DNA from: Hygrocybe punicea
Taxonomy: Eukaryota; Basidiomycota; Agaricomycetes; Agaricales; Hygrophoraceae
Direction of reading: 5' to 3'
Length of the DNA stretch: 64,000 nt
Assembly: GCA_963556145.1 (NCBI GenBank)
Contig: OY744470.1
Coordinates: forward strand, 3,844,001 to 3,908,000
Shown here: piece by piece, positions 23,087-33,775 of the stretch
Layout of the letters: each line of letters starts with the position of its first letter
How positions within the stretch are numbered: position 1 is the stretch's first letter
Translations under genes and position numbers: made by a program
The notes under the pieces: model-generated
Told to the model about the DNA's origin: nothing
Database searches by the model: none
What the model saw: the letters and a program-made list of their open reading frames with translations, nothing else

Positions 23087-23320
23087 CAGTGGCTACTGAT
23101 AACAGAGTTACATGCATTTTATGTTTGTTTGCTTTGCTCACAAACACCCATATCACCCGTCTTGCAGTGGCTACTGATAACAGAGTTACATGCATTTTAT
23201 GTTTGTTTGCTTTGCTCACAAACACCCATATCACCCGTCTTGCAGTGGCTACTCATAGCACAGTTACACACATTTGGTAGCACCCTGCTGCACAATTTAC
23301 ACTCATCTTTATGGGCTAAG
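23087..23320. repeat. 78-bp tandem repeat, three units
   Basis: Units start at 23087, 23165 and 23243 with CAGTGGCTAC. The first two are almost identical and the third is diverged. Each unit holds TTTGTTTGCTTTGCTCACAAAC, an imperfect inverted repeat. A single diverged unit lies at about 18902. Confidence 0.85.
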
Positions 23321-23600
23321 ACAGAGACATCTGGCTATATCTGGTTATTTGTGAATTTACAGTTAACTATATCAGACCCTATTTATTAATAAGTTTATTG
23401 GTAATTTAATTCTATGGTACAGTGAGGTGGAGGTGGGTCAGCCAGTGGAAGCAAAAAGAGCAGAGCATCCAGAATATAGGTAACTGACCAAGAAATAATT
23501 AAGAAAAATAGCAGAATGTTGATTTCAGTTCATTTTTGTTTTTCAAATAAAGTATTTAATCCCAATGTACAACATTACTACTCCCAAATATAAATACAAA

Positions 23601-24090
23601 ATGGACCATTTCAAGTGTGGTTGGGACAGGGGAGTGCATGGGAGATGGGGTGATTGGAACAAAATAGCAAAAACATGAAAACATCTGTTTTGGCTGAATG
23701 TTCAAGTTTGTGCTCGAATGATCAGCTGTGGGAGGTCAGAGGGGCTTGTTGGGGGGCCGTTGGGTCATTTCCAGGTGTGGTGCCTGGGGAGCACAGGGAG
23801 ATGGGGTAGTATGGCCAAATTAGCCAAAAACGACAACATACCTGATTTTGGCTGAACATTCATGTTTGGTCTTGAATGATCAGCTGAGAGAAATGGGAGG
23901 GGCATGGAGGGGGGCCGTTGTGTCATTTCCGGGTGTGGTGGGGCCTGGGGAGTGCAGGGAGATGGGTCAGTGAGTGCAAAGAAAGCAAGAAACAGAAATT
24001 ACCTGATTTGGCAGACCATTTGAGTTTGAGCTCGAATGGTCGGCCAAGGGAGGTGGTGAAAGGGTGCACTGCGGTAATGTGAATGGAATC
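23601..24090. repeat. 160-bp tandem repeat, three diverged units
   Basis: Units begin near 23612, 23771 and 23931 with a GTGTGGT...GGGGAG...CAGGGAGATGGG pattern and share TTGGCTGAA...GAATGATCAGCTG. Divergence between units is high, so the array is old. Confidence 0.65.
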
Positions 24091-24187
24091 AAATGCCAAC
24101 TCTACCACAGTGCTGTACGAATTCTGAGGGGTTCAATTTCAATCCTAAAGGTTAGAAACAATAGTTAGAAGTGCTCTGGGTAGTTGC

Positions 24188-24284
24188 AATGATGTTTCTG
24201 ATGTGTGTGATGTGTGTGATGTGTGCAATGTGTGCAATGTGTGCAATGTTTCTGATGTGTGTGATGTGTGATGTGTGTGAAACA
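24188..24284. repeat. GATGTGTGT microsatellite
   Basis: Runs of GATGTGTGT and CAATGTGTG units. Any open frame across it is low-complexity Met/Cys/Val or Ile/Thr/His and is not called as a gene. Confidence 0.8.
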
Positions 24285-24419
24285 GTTGTGACATTTTTGG
24301 CATATACATGGCACTTTGTAGAAGGAATGCAAAGTTTAATTGAGCATATTGGAGCTATCACATGGACAGCACAGTAAAGACGTGATATGATAGACTGGAA
24401 TTGGGGGTATACAAGATGT

Positions 24420-24730
24420 CTCTCTAGTATGTAAACTATAGAGGGTATTTATGCGAAGTTGGTTGTCAGGACAATAAAGGGTGAAGAAGATAAGACAAAT
24501 AGATGGCACACGATGGAACTATGGTGCAATAGGGATGAAACAGAACTGAAATGAAGGGTATAGCACCATGTGAAGTAATATCCAAAATATCTAGAGGATA
24601 GGAGCTATAATTTTGAAATGAGTGAAACATGTTGCATAAAGACTTCCCTGGGATCAGAACAGAATCAGAATGGAGTAGGGTGAATGGTATAAGCATGGGT
24701 CATGTCAGAGAGACTTGAAATTTGTTTTCT
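24420..24730 (-). repeat. Dispersed repeat, inverted relative to 35547-35830
   Basis: The reverse complement aligns by eye with 35547-35830 over about 300 bp (shared CCCTATTGCACCATAGTTC-like blocks and TTTATTGTCCTGACAAC) at roughly 75-80% identity. No gene was recognised in either copy; probably remnants of an old element. Confidence 0.6.
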
Positions 24731-25130
24731 GAAGGGGCTGACGAGCTGCAAAGAGCTCAGAAGAAAATTGCAGTAATGTCGTAGTATTGCACATATCGCA
24801 GTCGCATGCAATGGAGATACATTCAAATCGGGATGTTTTGCAGTTAATTGCACTGTGTCGAGGCTAGAATAGGTCCAATGGAAGGTTTTACGAGTTCTTT
24901 TAATTTATTAAAAGACTCGTTCTTTATCAGACCTGGTTCAGTGAAGGTTCGTAATTAATTAATTAATTAATTCATTAATGTTTTTGCATCGCCTATAGAG
25001 AAATTTTTTTTGGGCAAGAGATATGATTCTACTTCTTATGCTGGAATGTAACATAAAATCGGGGCCATGTTTGGAGTGGCTTACATAAGCATCCAAATAT
25101 GGGATGTCTCACACAAGACAAATTACCTTC

Positions 25131-25640
25131 CAATTATATTCAAAATATTCATACTGCCTTCAGTTCTTATCAGAATTAGCTGAAAATTGAACTGCTGACT
25201 AATATAAACATTTCGGGCAAGGTGTGACAGTCACATGTGACCAGTCTAACCATATAGGGTACTTTTTGATATTATATACCAAATTTTTTGCTGATCGCAA
25301 TGGTAATAGTCACATGTGACCAGTCTAACCATATATGGTAATTTGGCATAATATATGCTAAATCACATACGGCTCATCATATTCATTACACAAATGCAAT
25401 TATATTCACAATATTTATCCTGGCCTTAATTCTTATCAGATTCAGCTGAAAATTGAACTGCTGCCTAACATTATCATTTCGGGTCACATGTGACAGTCAC
25501 ATGTGACCACTCTAACCATATAAGGCAATTTCTGATATTGTATAGCAAATTTTTTGCTGATCGCAATGGTGATAGTCACATGTGACCAGTCTAACCATAT
25601 AAGGTAATTTTATACCATATATCCTAAATTTCGAGGTGAT
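25131..25640. repeat. 266-bp tandem duplication with CACATGTG boxes
   Basis: Two units start CAATTATATTCA at 25131 and 25397. Each includes two copies of a subunit with TCACATGTGACC(A/C)(G/C)TCTAACCATATA, giving four such palindromic boxes (about 25229, 25309, 25492, 25576) and a diverged fifth (about 25652, CCACGTGTGA). Between boxes the text AAATTTTTTGCTGATCGCAATGG recurs. Confidence 0.8.
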
Positions 25641-25759
25641 CACAGGAGTCATAGCCACGTGTGACTACCATTACTATATATAGAAATATCAGCTATATAA
25701 GCAGAAATTAGTGTAACCCAGATGATATAATGATATTTTTACTTAAAACATATAATTCA

Positions 25760-26240
25760 ATGTGATATTGCTGTATATATTATATACTAATTATATATTT
25801 CAAGCAAAATCACTTATTGATGTTTGTAATAATCATACAAATAAATATTCAATAATAGAAACAAGACTTTGTTCATGCCATATGCAACATTGGTCCACTC
25901 AAGCACAGCTGTCTTCATGTTATCATCTGTTGTGCAGCAAAGTTATGGAGAAGTAGGGTTTAGCAAATGTAAGTCAATTGTTATCATACTGTTTAAAGAC
26001 AGTTGTATTTGACAGTTGATGTATTGTGTTGCTCTCTTTTTTGGCGGAGAATATTGCATCATGATGAAGCAAAGAAGACATGACAGTGGGAGAGGAGGTT
26101 GAGACATGCTATGCAGTTTTATTTTTTTTACTTTTTATATTGCTATGATGAGAGGTTGCTATGATGAAAGTGAGGAGAGGAAAAGAAGAACTCTTTCATG
26201 CCATGCGAAGCACTGGCCCACTAAACAAGTCTGTGCTTAG
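25760..26240. other. AT-rich sequence without a supported gene
   Basis: A 64-codon frame (25762-25956) was seen but has no recognisable content. Otherwise nothing. Confidence 0.35.
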
Positions 26241-26287
26241 GGACATGTGCTGTGTATCAATGGGAGGCTTGTCAGGGGGCCGTGTGG

Positions 26288-26900
26288 TCATTTAGTGGTT
26301 GGGTGGGGGTTAGGAGGCTCAGCTTCACCTTGCAGGCAGTGCTCAAGCATGCCTTGCATAGCAGAATGTGGCTGTGCACATGAGAACCATGTGAGCATAA
26401 GTGACGCAAGTGAGTTTCCCACACCACTTACTTCCTTCATCATCAGTTTAAACCTGTCTGCCTCATGTTGGCCCCATCCTGTCCACTGTGACTTCCACAT
26501 ATCCTTCCTCCATCCCTTCATAACCATCTTTCTCAGGTCATTCTCAAGCTCTTCCTTTGTCCACCTTGCTGTCTTCTCACATAACTGATGAAAATGTCTC
26601 CTGTGCTAGGCTGCCTCCTTCCTGATGTCCTCCAACTTCTTCTTCAGCTTCCTCTGTGTCCTAACAAACTCCAAGTGGGCCTCTTCAGAGGTCATAGCCA
26701 TTCTATGCTCTGCTTGAAGCTTCCACTCCTTCCTCAACTTCTCACATTGTAGCTGGATTTCTTCATGACAATGTTGATCATGCTTATATTCTGAGAGAAT
26801 AATTCAATACCAAGGTTTTTCTTGTTGGACTCAGCTCACCTCTTCACTTGTGCAGCATGTTGTTCCTGAAAGCCATGCTGAAATCTTGCATTCCAGTCAA
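26288..26900 (-). pseudogene. Coiled-coil protein fragment of unknown function
   Basis: The minus strand reads as a charged helical protein for about 200 codons: HEEIQLQCEKLRKEWKLQAEH, EEAHLEFVRTQRKLKKKLEDIRKEAA, then KTARWTKEELENDLRK and GWRKDMWKSQW, ending HPTTK. At least one stop (near 26605) breaks the frame. The hAT element at 26917 cuts its upstream side. The protein family was not recognised. The clean repeat-free wording suggests a once-real gene, perhaps of a mobile element. Confidence 0.4.
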
Positions 26901-27236
26901 TGCAGGCAGGTGAAGCTAGTGTTGCCGTAGTTCGGTTCCGAACCTAGCCGAACCCGGTTCAAACCCCGAACCGAACCCTAGGTTCAGTCTAAGTTCAGCC
27001 AAGTGCTGAACCGGACCGCGGGTTCAGTTCCGGGTTTCGAGGCCTGCTGGATTTCCTGAACGGCTCCAAACCGCGTCCAAACCGCGAACGCGGATATTTT
27101 CAAGGTATTTATTTCATTTGTTTTTCGTATTTCTTTACTTACTTTTTCGTGTTAAACGGTATCATGTGACCATTACACGAAGTTTCTTCACCAACAACAA
27201 CAACAACTTGAATGCCAGGCCAATGAACGTGACACA

Positions 27237-27790
27237 ATGTCGCGTTCATGGACACAGGTGAGTTTTATCATTTATCATAACTTTACTAATATTATCTGTT
27301 ACAGGAAACTCGACCGCGACCACATCGCGAGCACACCACCGTGGCACAAAATGGATCCCAATGCCAACGCGATGCCAACGGACGCGGGACAGCCGCAACA
27401 CCACCACCACCACCACCACCACCACCAGCGGCGGCAACGGCAATGGCAATGGCAATGGCAACCAGGCAACGACAACAGCAACAGCCAGCAGCAGCAGCAA
27501 CAGCGGAAGCAGCAGCGCCGGCAGCAATGGCAGCAGCAGCAGTGGCAGCGGCAGCGGCAACGGCAAATGCCATCCAACATCACCACCAGCGGCGGCAACA
27601 ACAATGGCAAGGACAACCACGACGGCCAGCAGCAGCAGCAGCAATGCCGGCAGCAGCAGAAACAGCGGCAGCGGCAACAGCAACAGCAGCAGCAGGAGCG
27701 CAGCAACGACAGCAGCAACGGCGGCAGCAGCAGCAGCAGCAACGGCCACGGCAGCAACAGCAGCAGTGGCAGCGGCAGTGGCGACGGCAG
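27237..27790 (+). other. Low-complexity open frame in the hAT element
   Basis: After splicing, the frame from ATG 27237 reads into His, Gln and Arg runs (MDPNANAMPTDAGQPQ then poly-His and poly-Gln). All frames on both strands are open here because the sequence is trinucleotide repeat, so translation is not supported by the frame alone. The defined intron ahead of it is the only gene-like signal. Confidence 0.3.
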
Positions 27791-28433
27791 TAGGGCAGGT
27801 CAAGGGTATGCAATACCCCAGGGGTTAAGAGTACGGGTACCACGGGTTAAGGGTACGAGTCCAGCCTCAGAATACCCGCAGTACCCACGCGGGTATGGGC
27901 TGTATTTTTTTTGGGAGAAGAAACATCAAAAACTCAATTTTTGGGGTATTTTTCGCTATTTTTGAGGGATATAATGAGAATCATTGCTTGTAAAAATATG
28001 TAAAAATGCTCTCAACACTCCCCACAATATTCCGAACATTGTGCTCCTTTACACTGAAGGGATCTGACCAGTATTCCGTCCACAATAACCATAAAAACCA
28101 CCAAAAACAGGTAAAAATGGGGTATTTTGCATGTTTTTGAGGGATATAATGAGAATCATTGCTTGTAAAAATATGTAAAAATGCTCTCAACACTCCCCAC
28201 AGTATTCTAAACATTGTGTTCCTTTACACTAAAGGGATCCGGACAGTATTCTGTCCACAATAACCATAAAAACCACCAAAAACAGGTAAAAATGGGGTAT
28301 TTTGCATGTTTCTTCCTGTACCCCTGCAAAACCCGTGCCATACCCGTACTTTTGGCCTCGGGTACGTACCCGTGACGGGTACGGGTCCGAGTACAGCCCC
28401 AGAGCACTGCGGGTGTACCCCTGACTGGCCATA
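27791..28433 (-). mobile_element. Small hAT element D, nested
   Basis: 643 bp with ends TAGGGCAGGTCAAGGGTA and TACCCCTGACTGGCCATA and a perfect 8-bp duplication GACGGCAG (27783-27790 and 28434-28441). It is homologous to the 469-bp element at 37983-38451 in opposite orientation. The extra length is one more copy of a 175-bp internal unit (starts at 27964 and 28139). Confidence 0.85.
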
Positions 28434-28434
28434 G

Positions 28435-28665
28435 ACGGCAGCAGCAACGGCCACAACAGCAGCAGCAGCAACGGCGGCAGCAGCAGCAGCAGCAGCAGCA
28501 ACGGCGGCAGCAGCAGCAGCAGCAGCAACGGCGGCAGCAGCAGCAGCAGCAGCAACGGCGGCAGCAGCAGCAGCAGCAGCAGCAGTTGCAGCAGCAACAG
28601 CCACGGCAGCGGCAGCAACAGCGACAGTGGCAACGGCAACGGCAGCAGCAGCAGCGCTGGACGGC
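28435..28665. repeat. GCAGCA/GGCGGC trinucleotide tract
   Basis: Interrupted (GCA)n with AACGGCGGC spacers; it continues the tract at 27470-27790 that element D split. Confidence 0.9.
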
Positions 28666-28683
28666 TCCCCCGCAGCCCAACTA

Positions 28684-28735
28684 CCTCGCAAAGTGCAGTG
28701 CCGTATCAATTGATACGTGCCTGCCATTCGCGAGG
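28684..28735. repeat. Recurrent hairpin, copy 2
   Basis: CCTCGCAA ... GTATCAATTGATAC (28703-28716) ... TTCGCGAGG, 52 bp. Confidence 0.75.
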
Positions 28736-29134
28736 AGAACAGAGCTCATGGGGTGAGCCCATCTCGGTCCGGGGTTCAGACCGCGTCTGAACCCAGACCG
28801 AACGCGGACAGACGGTTCGATGCCGTCTGGGTCCAGGTTTGGCCCAGCGCCAAACCGGACCCGAAGTTCGGTTCGCGGTTCCGCCAAAAAGGGTCGGAAC
28901 TGGACCGAACTGAACTTCGGCAACACTAGGTGAAGCAGAGGGGGCAAAAGGCTGGAGAGCAGGGGGGTCCTGTGTCCCAGTATGGCTAAATGATATCAGA
29001 GATGAAGATTCTGAACCACAGTAAAGAAGGCTTACATTGGATTTGGGAAATTATCATGGACATCATGAAGAACTCGTGTGCAAGACTCTGCATGTGACAA
29101 TCAACAAGCTGAAACATGATCACATGATTGTTTA

Positions 29135-29946
29135 CAGCTGTTTTCTTAATTCTTGAGACTTTTTGGATTTTTTTAAGAGTTTAGGAAAATGTTGACTTAG
29201 AAAATTTTTGAGTGCTGTGTTTTGTATCTCATGGAATACTGCATTGATTGATATGGTTATAGAGGGAAAGTTGGACTATTTCTTAAGGGCTTTCCACTCC
29301 AGTAATTACATTTGGAAAATATTTAGTGTGTGGTGAGTTGTGGATGAAACAAAAGGTAAACCAGTACTTTTTGACACCCAAAATGATATTGTCAAATTAT
29401 GGCATCAAATGAACTCCTATGAAAAAGATTGTAGGGAGAAATTTGTTCATTTTTTCAAGGGCTAAAAGTGCATATACCGTGTTTTTCTTTATTTTTGTCC
29501 TTTGAGCTCATAATCATGATTCTTGTGATATTTCAACCCTAATGTGGACAAACATAGTAGAGATGAAATATTGCCTCAAAGGACAAAAGTAAAGAAAAAC
29601 ACGGCATATGTACTTTTAGCCCTTGAAAAAATGAACAAATTTCTCCCTACAATCTTTTTCATAGGAGTTCATTTGATGCCATAATTTGACAATATCATTT
29701 TGGGTGTCAAAAAGTACTGGTTTACCTTTTGTTTCATCCACAACTCACCACACACTAAATATTTTCCAAATGTAATTACTGGAGTGGAAAGCCCTTAAGA
29801 AATAGTCCAACTTTCCCTCTATAACCATATCAATCAATGCAGTATTCCATGAGATACAAAACACAGCACTCAAAAATTTTCTAAGTCAACATTTTCCTAA
29901 ACTCTTAAAAAAATCCAAAAAGTCTCAAGAATTAAGAAAACAGCTG
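29135..29946. mobile_element. Foldback element FB2 (TA duplication)
   Basis: An 812-bp palindrome homologous to FB1: ends CAGCTGTTTTCTTAATTC and complement, flanked by T-TA...TA-A. The two arms are almost identical to each other, yet each differs from FB1 at many positions, so within-copy similarity exceeds between-copy similarity. No gene. Confidence 0.85.
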
Positions 29947-30104
29947 TAACAATGTTACAGAGATAAATTAAATATTAATTAAATAATCAATTACACTCTT
30001 AATAAATTTATTTTCTATGGAAATACACTGTACATATGTAGGGAGGTCCTTAGGGGAGGCTGGGGTATGTATTATCAGGTAAGATAACCAAAAGGGGTTT
30101 TGCG

Positions 30105-30290
30105 ATGCAAGCTCCATGGGTAGAGATCTGGGAGGGGGGGTATGAGGAGAGAGGGGGTCAGTGCAAGGCAATGGGGTCGAATGGATGCAGAATATGCTTT
30201 TTTGTGTGTATGGCAGGGTTTGGCCATCCCAGGTCTGAAGGTAGAGATCTGGCAGGGGGGGGTATGAGGAGAGGTGAGGTCAGTGAGTTG
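30105..30290. repeat. 121-bp tandem duplication
   Basis: GTAGAGATCTGG(G/C)AGGGGGGG-TATGAGGAGAG occurs at about 30119 and 30240, diverged between. Confidence 0.55.
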
Positions 30291-30358
30291 AATGTATTGG
30301 AATTATGTGGAATCCACCACTCAAGCAGAGAATTATGTAGACTTATCCAGACTAATTA

Positions 30359-31071
30359 GGCCCTGTTCGGCTGGGATTATAATCTGAGATTATTCAAATT
30401 TTACTGCCAAAATGAAATAATCAGCTTTCAGATTATTCGCTGATTGTTTGCTGTGGCAATTGGCTGATTTGGTGTGACTAGTGTGACCATTGAACCAAAT
30501 CAAGGTAAGGTCTTAAGTCATCAAATCACGTGTTGGTTGGTTGTCATCAAGGCATGTGCTGACTGGTGACGTGGCATTGTTTTCGCAGTAAGGAACTCAT
30601 GCTGCAGTGTACAAAAATGCATTATAAAATAATAGCATACATCACGGGACTAATGAAGCTTATCTAGCATAGTTTAAGTAGTGAGGTTGAGTGAGGAATT
30701 CTTCATTGATTTCCTTGTGGCTGCTTTCGGATTATTTGGCCTAATTGGGTTAGAGACAGTCTATTCTTAGTACTAGCTTAGTCAGCATGACTGCTCATCC
30801 AACAGTTATTAATCTCCTACAAATCTACTACAAAACTTGGTGTAGCCTTGGTTAGTGCAAACTAATATAGGATAACTCTTTTTTTCATCCAAAAGCCTGT
30901 GGTATGTGGACTTTAAAGTATTGACAGAATGATTACTAAGCTACCAGAATAGTCATGTCGATTTCAGCTTTACAACAAGATCCAAAAGAGGAAGCGTGAC
31001 TTTGCACAAGTTTGGATAGTGTAAATAATCTCGTGAATAATCTCAGATTATAATCCCAGCCGAACAGGGCC
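30359..31071. mobile_element. Tourist-like MITE (PIF/Harbinger type)
   Basis: 713 bp with inverted ends GGCCCTGTTCGGCTGGGATT...AATCCCAGCCGAACAGGGCC, perfect over more than 30 bp, and a TTA duplication (30356-30358 and 31072-31074). The end motif and TTA target are typical of PIF/Harbinger. It sits in what looks like an old Copia LTR. Confidence 0.88.
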
Positions 31072-31074
31072 TTA

Positions 31075-31198
31075 GTAATATTGTTAGTAAGCATTTAAGA
31101 ATATTCTAGCATATATTCCCTAGGTATAAAAGGACTCTGTATGTACTTTATATATAGTCTAATGCCAATAACTGTAGTTTCCAACAGGTTATGAGCCC
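31075..31198 (+). repeat. Copia LTR relic with primer-binding site
   Basis: A TATAAAAGGACTCT box (about 31125), LTR end TTTCCAACA (31186) and then GGTTATGAGCCC (31187-31198), the same primer-binding sequence that follows the 5' LTR of the Copia element at 58 kb. No Copia polyprotein follows, so this is a fragment. Confidence 0.55.
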
Positions 31199-31494
31199 TG
31201 GTTCAGTGCTTTAAAGACCAGGAAGTCCCAATCCTCTGTGGCAGCCACATTCATTCTTGAGAGAGTATATGATTTCACTAACCTATTGTACAATCTTATC
31301 AAAGGTTTTATGAAATGTTCATGCCCATTGTGAGTGGGTCTGGCTGGGATTAGCTTTCAGCTCAGCTTGCTCATGAGTGTTGAGTATTTGTTCCCAGGTG
31401 TCACTGTACAGGATGTGTAGCATTGCTTGTGAATGTGAGGAGACGTGGCACCTATGCCTTCAATTATTCAATCAGTTAAGGCATCATCAAGAGG

Positions 31495-32707
31495 TTAGAT
31501 GCTGTTTGTCCCACCCAAATTGTTTGGACCAAAAACATGCCTCAATTCCTCAGTCTGGTTCACCCAGAAATATGACCCATATTGGTTCCATTTATTGGCT
31601 TGCTTGTAAGCCTGCCCAGCATTTGATTTGATCCAGTGATTGATGACAACAGAAGTGTCTATGTCCACTTGCAAGGATAATTCAATGAAGAGGTTTTTGA
31701 TAACCTGAAATCCATCCTGTATCACCTTCTTCGAAACATTGAAAGTGTGGCCTTGGTCTTTTTGTCATCACCATCCTCCAGTATCAATACTGGACTGGAT
31801 AGACTCTGAAAATGAATGTGTGGGCTTTGGGGATATGGCAGAGCAGGATCAGGTGGAGGAACAACCATACTGGAAGCTGATGGCCACTGAAATTCATCAC
31901 TTGGGTGTTTGGCCTGCAGATTGGTATGTAGTGGAGTGGGAGCAGGTGGGGGAACAACAATGCTGGTTGCTGATGGCCACTGATGTTCATTGCTTGGGTG
32001 TCTGGCCTACAGACTGGTTAAAAGAGGGTCTACAGATGGGTTAGGGTCCACTTCCTCAATGTCAAGACCTTCATGAGAGGTTCCTGGGTTTGTGTTAGAT
32101 TGCACAGTTAAACTGTTAAGACCATCCTTAGCTTCAAAATCTCCCTGAGAGGTTGCTGGGTCTGTACCAAACAGGGTAGGGAAAGTGTTAACACCATTCC
32201 AAGAGGATATGGTGAATGCCCTGGAAGCCTTGTGCAAACCTTTTGTCTTGACCCTTCCACCTCCATCTCAGTGGGGAGAAGTGTGCTATCTGGACTGCCC
32301 ACTGAATCTGCAGTATATCTGGTGTCACCAAAAGCATCACCAAAATGCCCTTCCTCCATATCAGTCATGATATCATCTTCATGGACTGGACACATGTTAT
32401 CCCCAACCTCTTCTTTGGGCATCTGAGACCTCATGGATGAATGTAGCTGGATGAAGGGCTGCTGCTGCCCTATGGGCTTGGTGGGGGGTACTACATTACC
32501 CTGTGTATCTGGAGAGGGTGGCACAATGGAAGGGGGTAGGGGATATTTACTTTGTTTCTGGGAATGAGGAGCAGAGGGTTCTGGCATCTTTGTGGCCAAA
32601 TAAGCATGGTGTATAAGCACCTTACTGATAACGCCATGGTCCTTATTTGTAGGTGTGATATGGCTGTGCAGCTTTGTGGGGGTAAGTTCTGGAGGAATTA
32701 ATCTCAC
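31495..32707 (-). pseudogene. Degenerate unidentified coding region
   Basis: Several minus frames with ordinary composition: 32108-32707 (Pro/Ser-rich, with DNMCPVHEDDIMTDMEEGHFGDAFGD) and 31495-31725 (INHWIKSNAGQAYKQANKWNQYGSYFWVNQ). The plus strand at 31850-32000 contains a duplicated 80-bp block (ATGGCCACTGA...TTGGGTGT...GGCCTACAGA). No family was recognised; it may belong to a mobile element. Confidence 0.3.
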
Positions 32708-32759
32708 CCATCACCTGCCCCCTTCCTGTAAAACTGGGAATAGAGTTGCATGTTTGCCT

Positions 32760-33770
32760 AATGGGAGCTCAGAAAGTTGACGGGCTACGTGGCACCACTG
32801 GTGAGGATTCAAGCTTGTCAACTTGAACCTTGCCACCACCATATAAATACCCACTGGCAGTGTTCTCTAGATGTGGGGCTAATGGCAAGGAATCGAAATC
32901 ATCAGCCTTGTTGTTGCTGTATAAGTAGCTGTTGGCGGTGTTCTCAAGTTGTGAATCGTCAAATAGATCCATGCTGCTGTAGGTAAAACCTGTAATCACC
33001 AAGGTAGCACATTCACTGGGAAATCAGTCAAACCATGTATAAAAGAGCAATACAGAGATTGTAGTGCTGGAAATGATGTATCTGACAAGGGTTGAAAAAC
33101 AAATAAATGCGTAACCTGTTGAAGAAGTGAGTGTCTTGAAAGTTTTACAGTGTATTGGGGGTAGTCTTACTGGGTGAGCAGTATGAGAGTCTCAGATATG
33201 ACGAAAAAAGTGTTCTTGGTGGGTAATTGGAGGCTGAATATGAGAACTGTGATCCTGGGAATGATCAACAATGCTCGCTATGCCCACTGCATGCCAAACC
33301 ATGCCATCGAAGTTCGTACAAGGATTTGCATGTCAATGTTGTCTGAGATACTAAAGAAGTGGAAGAAGCCATGGTGACAGGTATGTCATGGTATACATGC
33401 CAATTTCAGGTCATCAAGAGATACATCGAAGAAGGACAATTGTTGCAGGTGAGGCAGGATTGTGGCATGCAAGTTTATGAAGAAAACCTTGCAAAACAAG
33501 AGTTTTTGGACATGCAGTGTCTGAGTCACACTATCATGAAGTGCCAGCCTGAGCTTCCTGACAACCTATGACAACACAAATGCACTTCTTTGGCCTGCAT
33601 ACCCTATCGAGAACCTATTAAGACCCTCATCAGTGAACAAATCATATTGCCAATAAATCTTCTACTAAAACATTTTCTTTAGCCCTGTGGCACAATCCGT
33701 GGTTAGATAAGTAAATCCATTGTGACCTGTGGGTTACCGAGAGTCGTGACATGCCTTAAATAGATGTATG
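32760..33770. other. Stretch with short unidentified frames
   Basis: Plus frames at 33174-33377 and 33359-33571 look coding-like but short and are not recognised. A minus frame at 32769-33002 contains a duplicated motif (ENTASGYLYGG / ENTANSYLYSN). Nothing firmer can be said. Confidence 0.3.
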
Positions 33771-33775
33771 ATGCA

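Larger units (their letters stand above)
26917..28928 (+). mobile_element. hAT-type non-autonomous element with trinucleotide repeats
   Basis: 2012 bp with ends TAGTGTTGCCG and CGGCAACACTA and a perfect 8-bp duplication GGTGAAGC (26909-26916 and 28929-28936), diagnostic of hAT. Subterminal sequence is rich in GGTTCGG/CCGAACC. Inside are an exon-like start (ATGTCGCGTTCATGGACACAG), a GT-AG intron with an ACTAAT branch-like site (about 27256-27304), CAG/GGC/CAC repeats (27400-27790 and 28435-28665), the recurrent hairpin (28684-28735) and a smaller hAT (27791-28433). No transposase. Confidence 0.85.

Noticed and set aside
23087..23320. CRISPR-like array
   Set aside because: Units are contiguous tandem repeats with no unique spacers, and the genome is eukaryotic.
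27246..28727. Poly-Ala, poly-Leu, poly-Cys and poly-Gln open frames on both strands
   Set aside because: Artefacts of CAG/GGC repeats within a hAT element.
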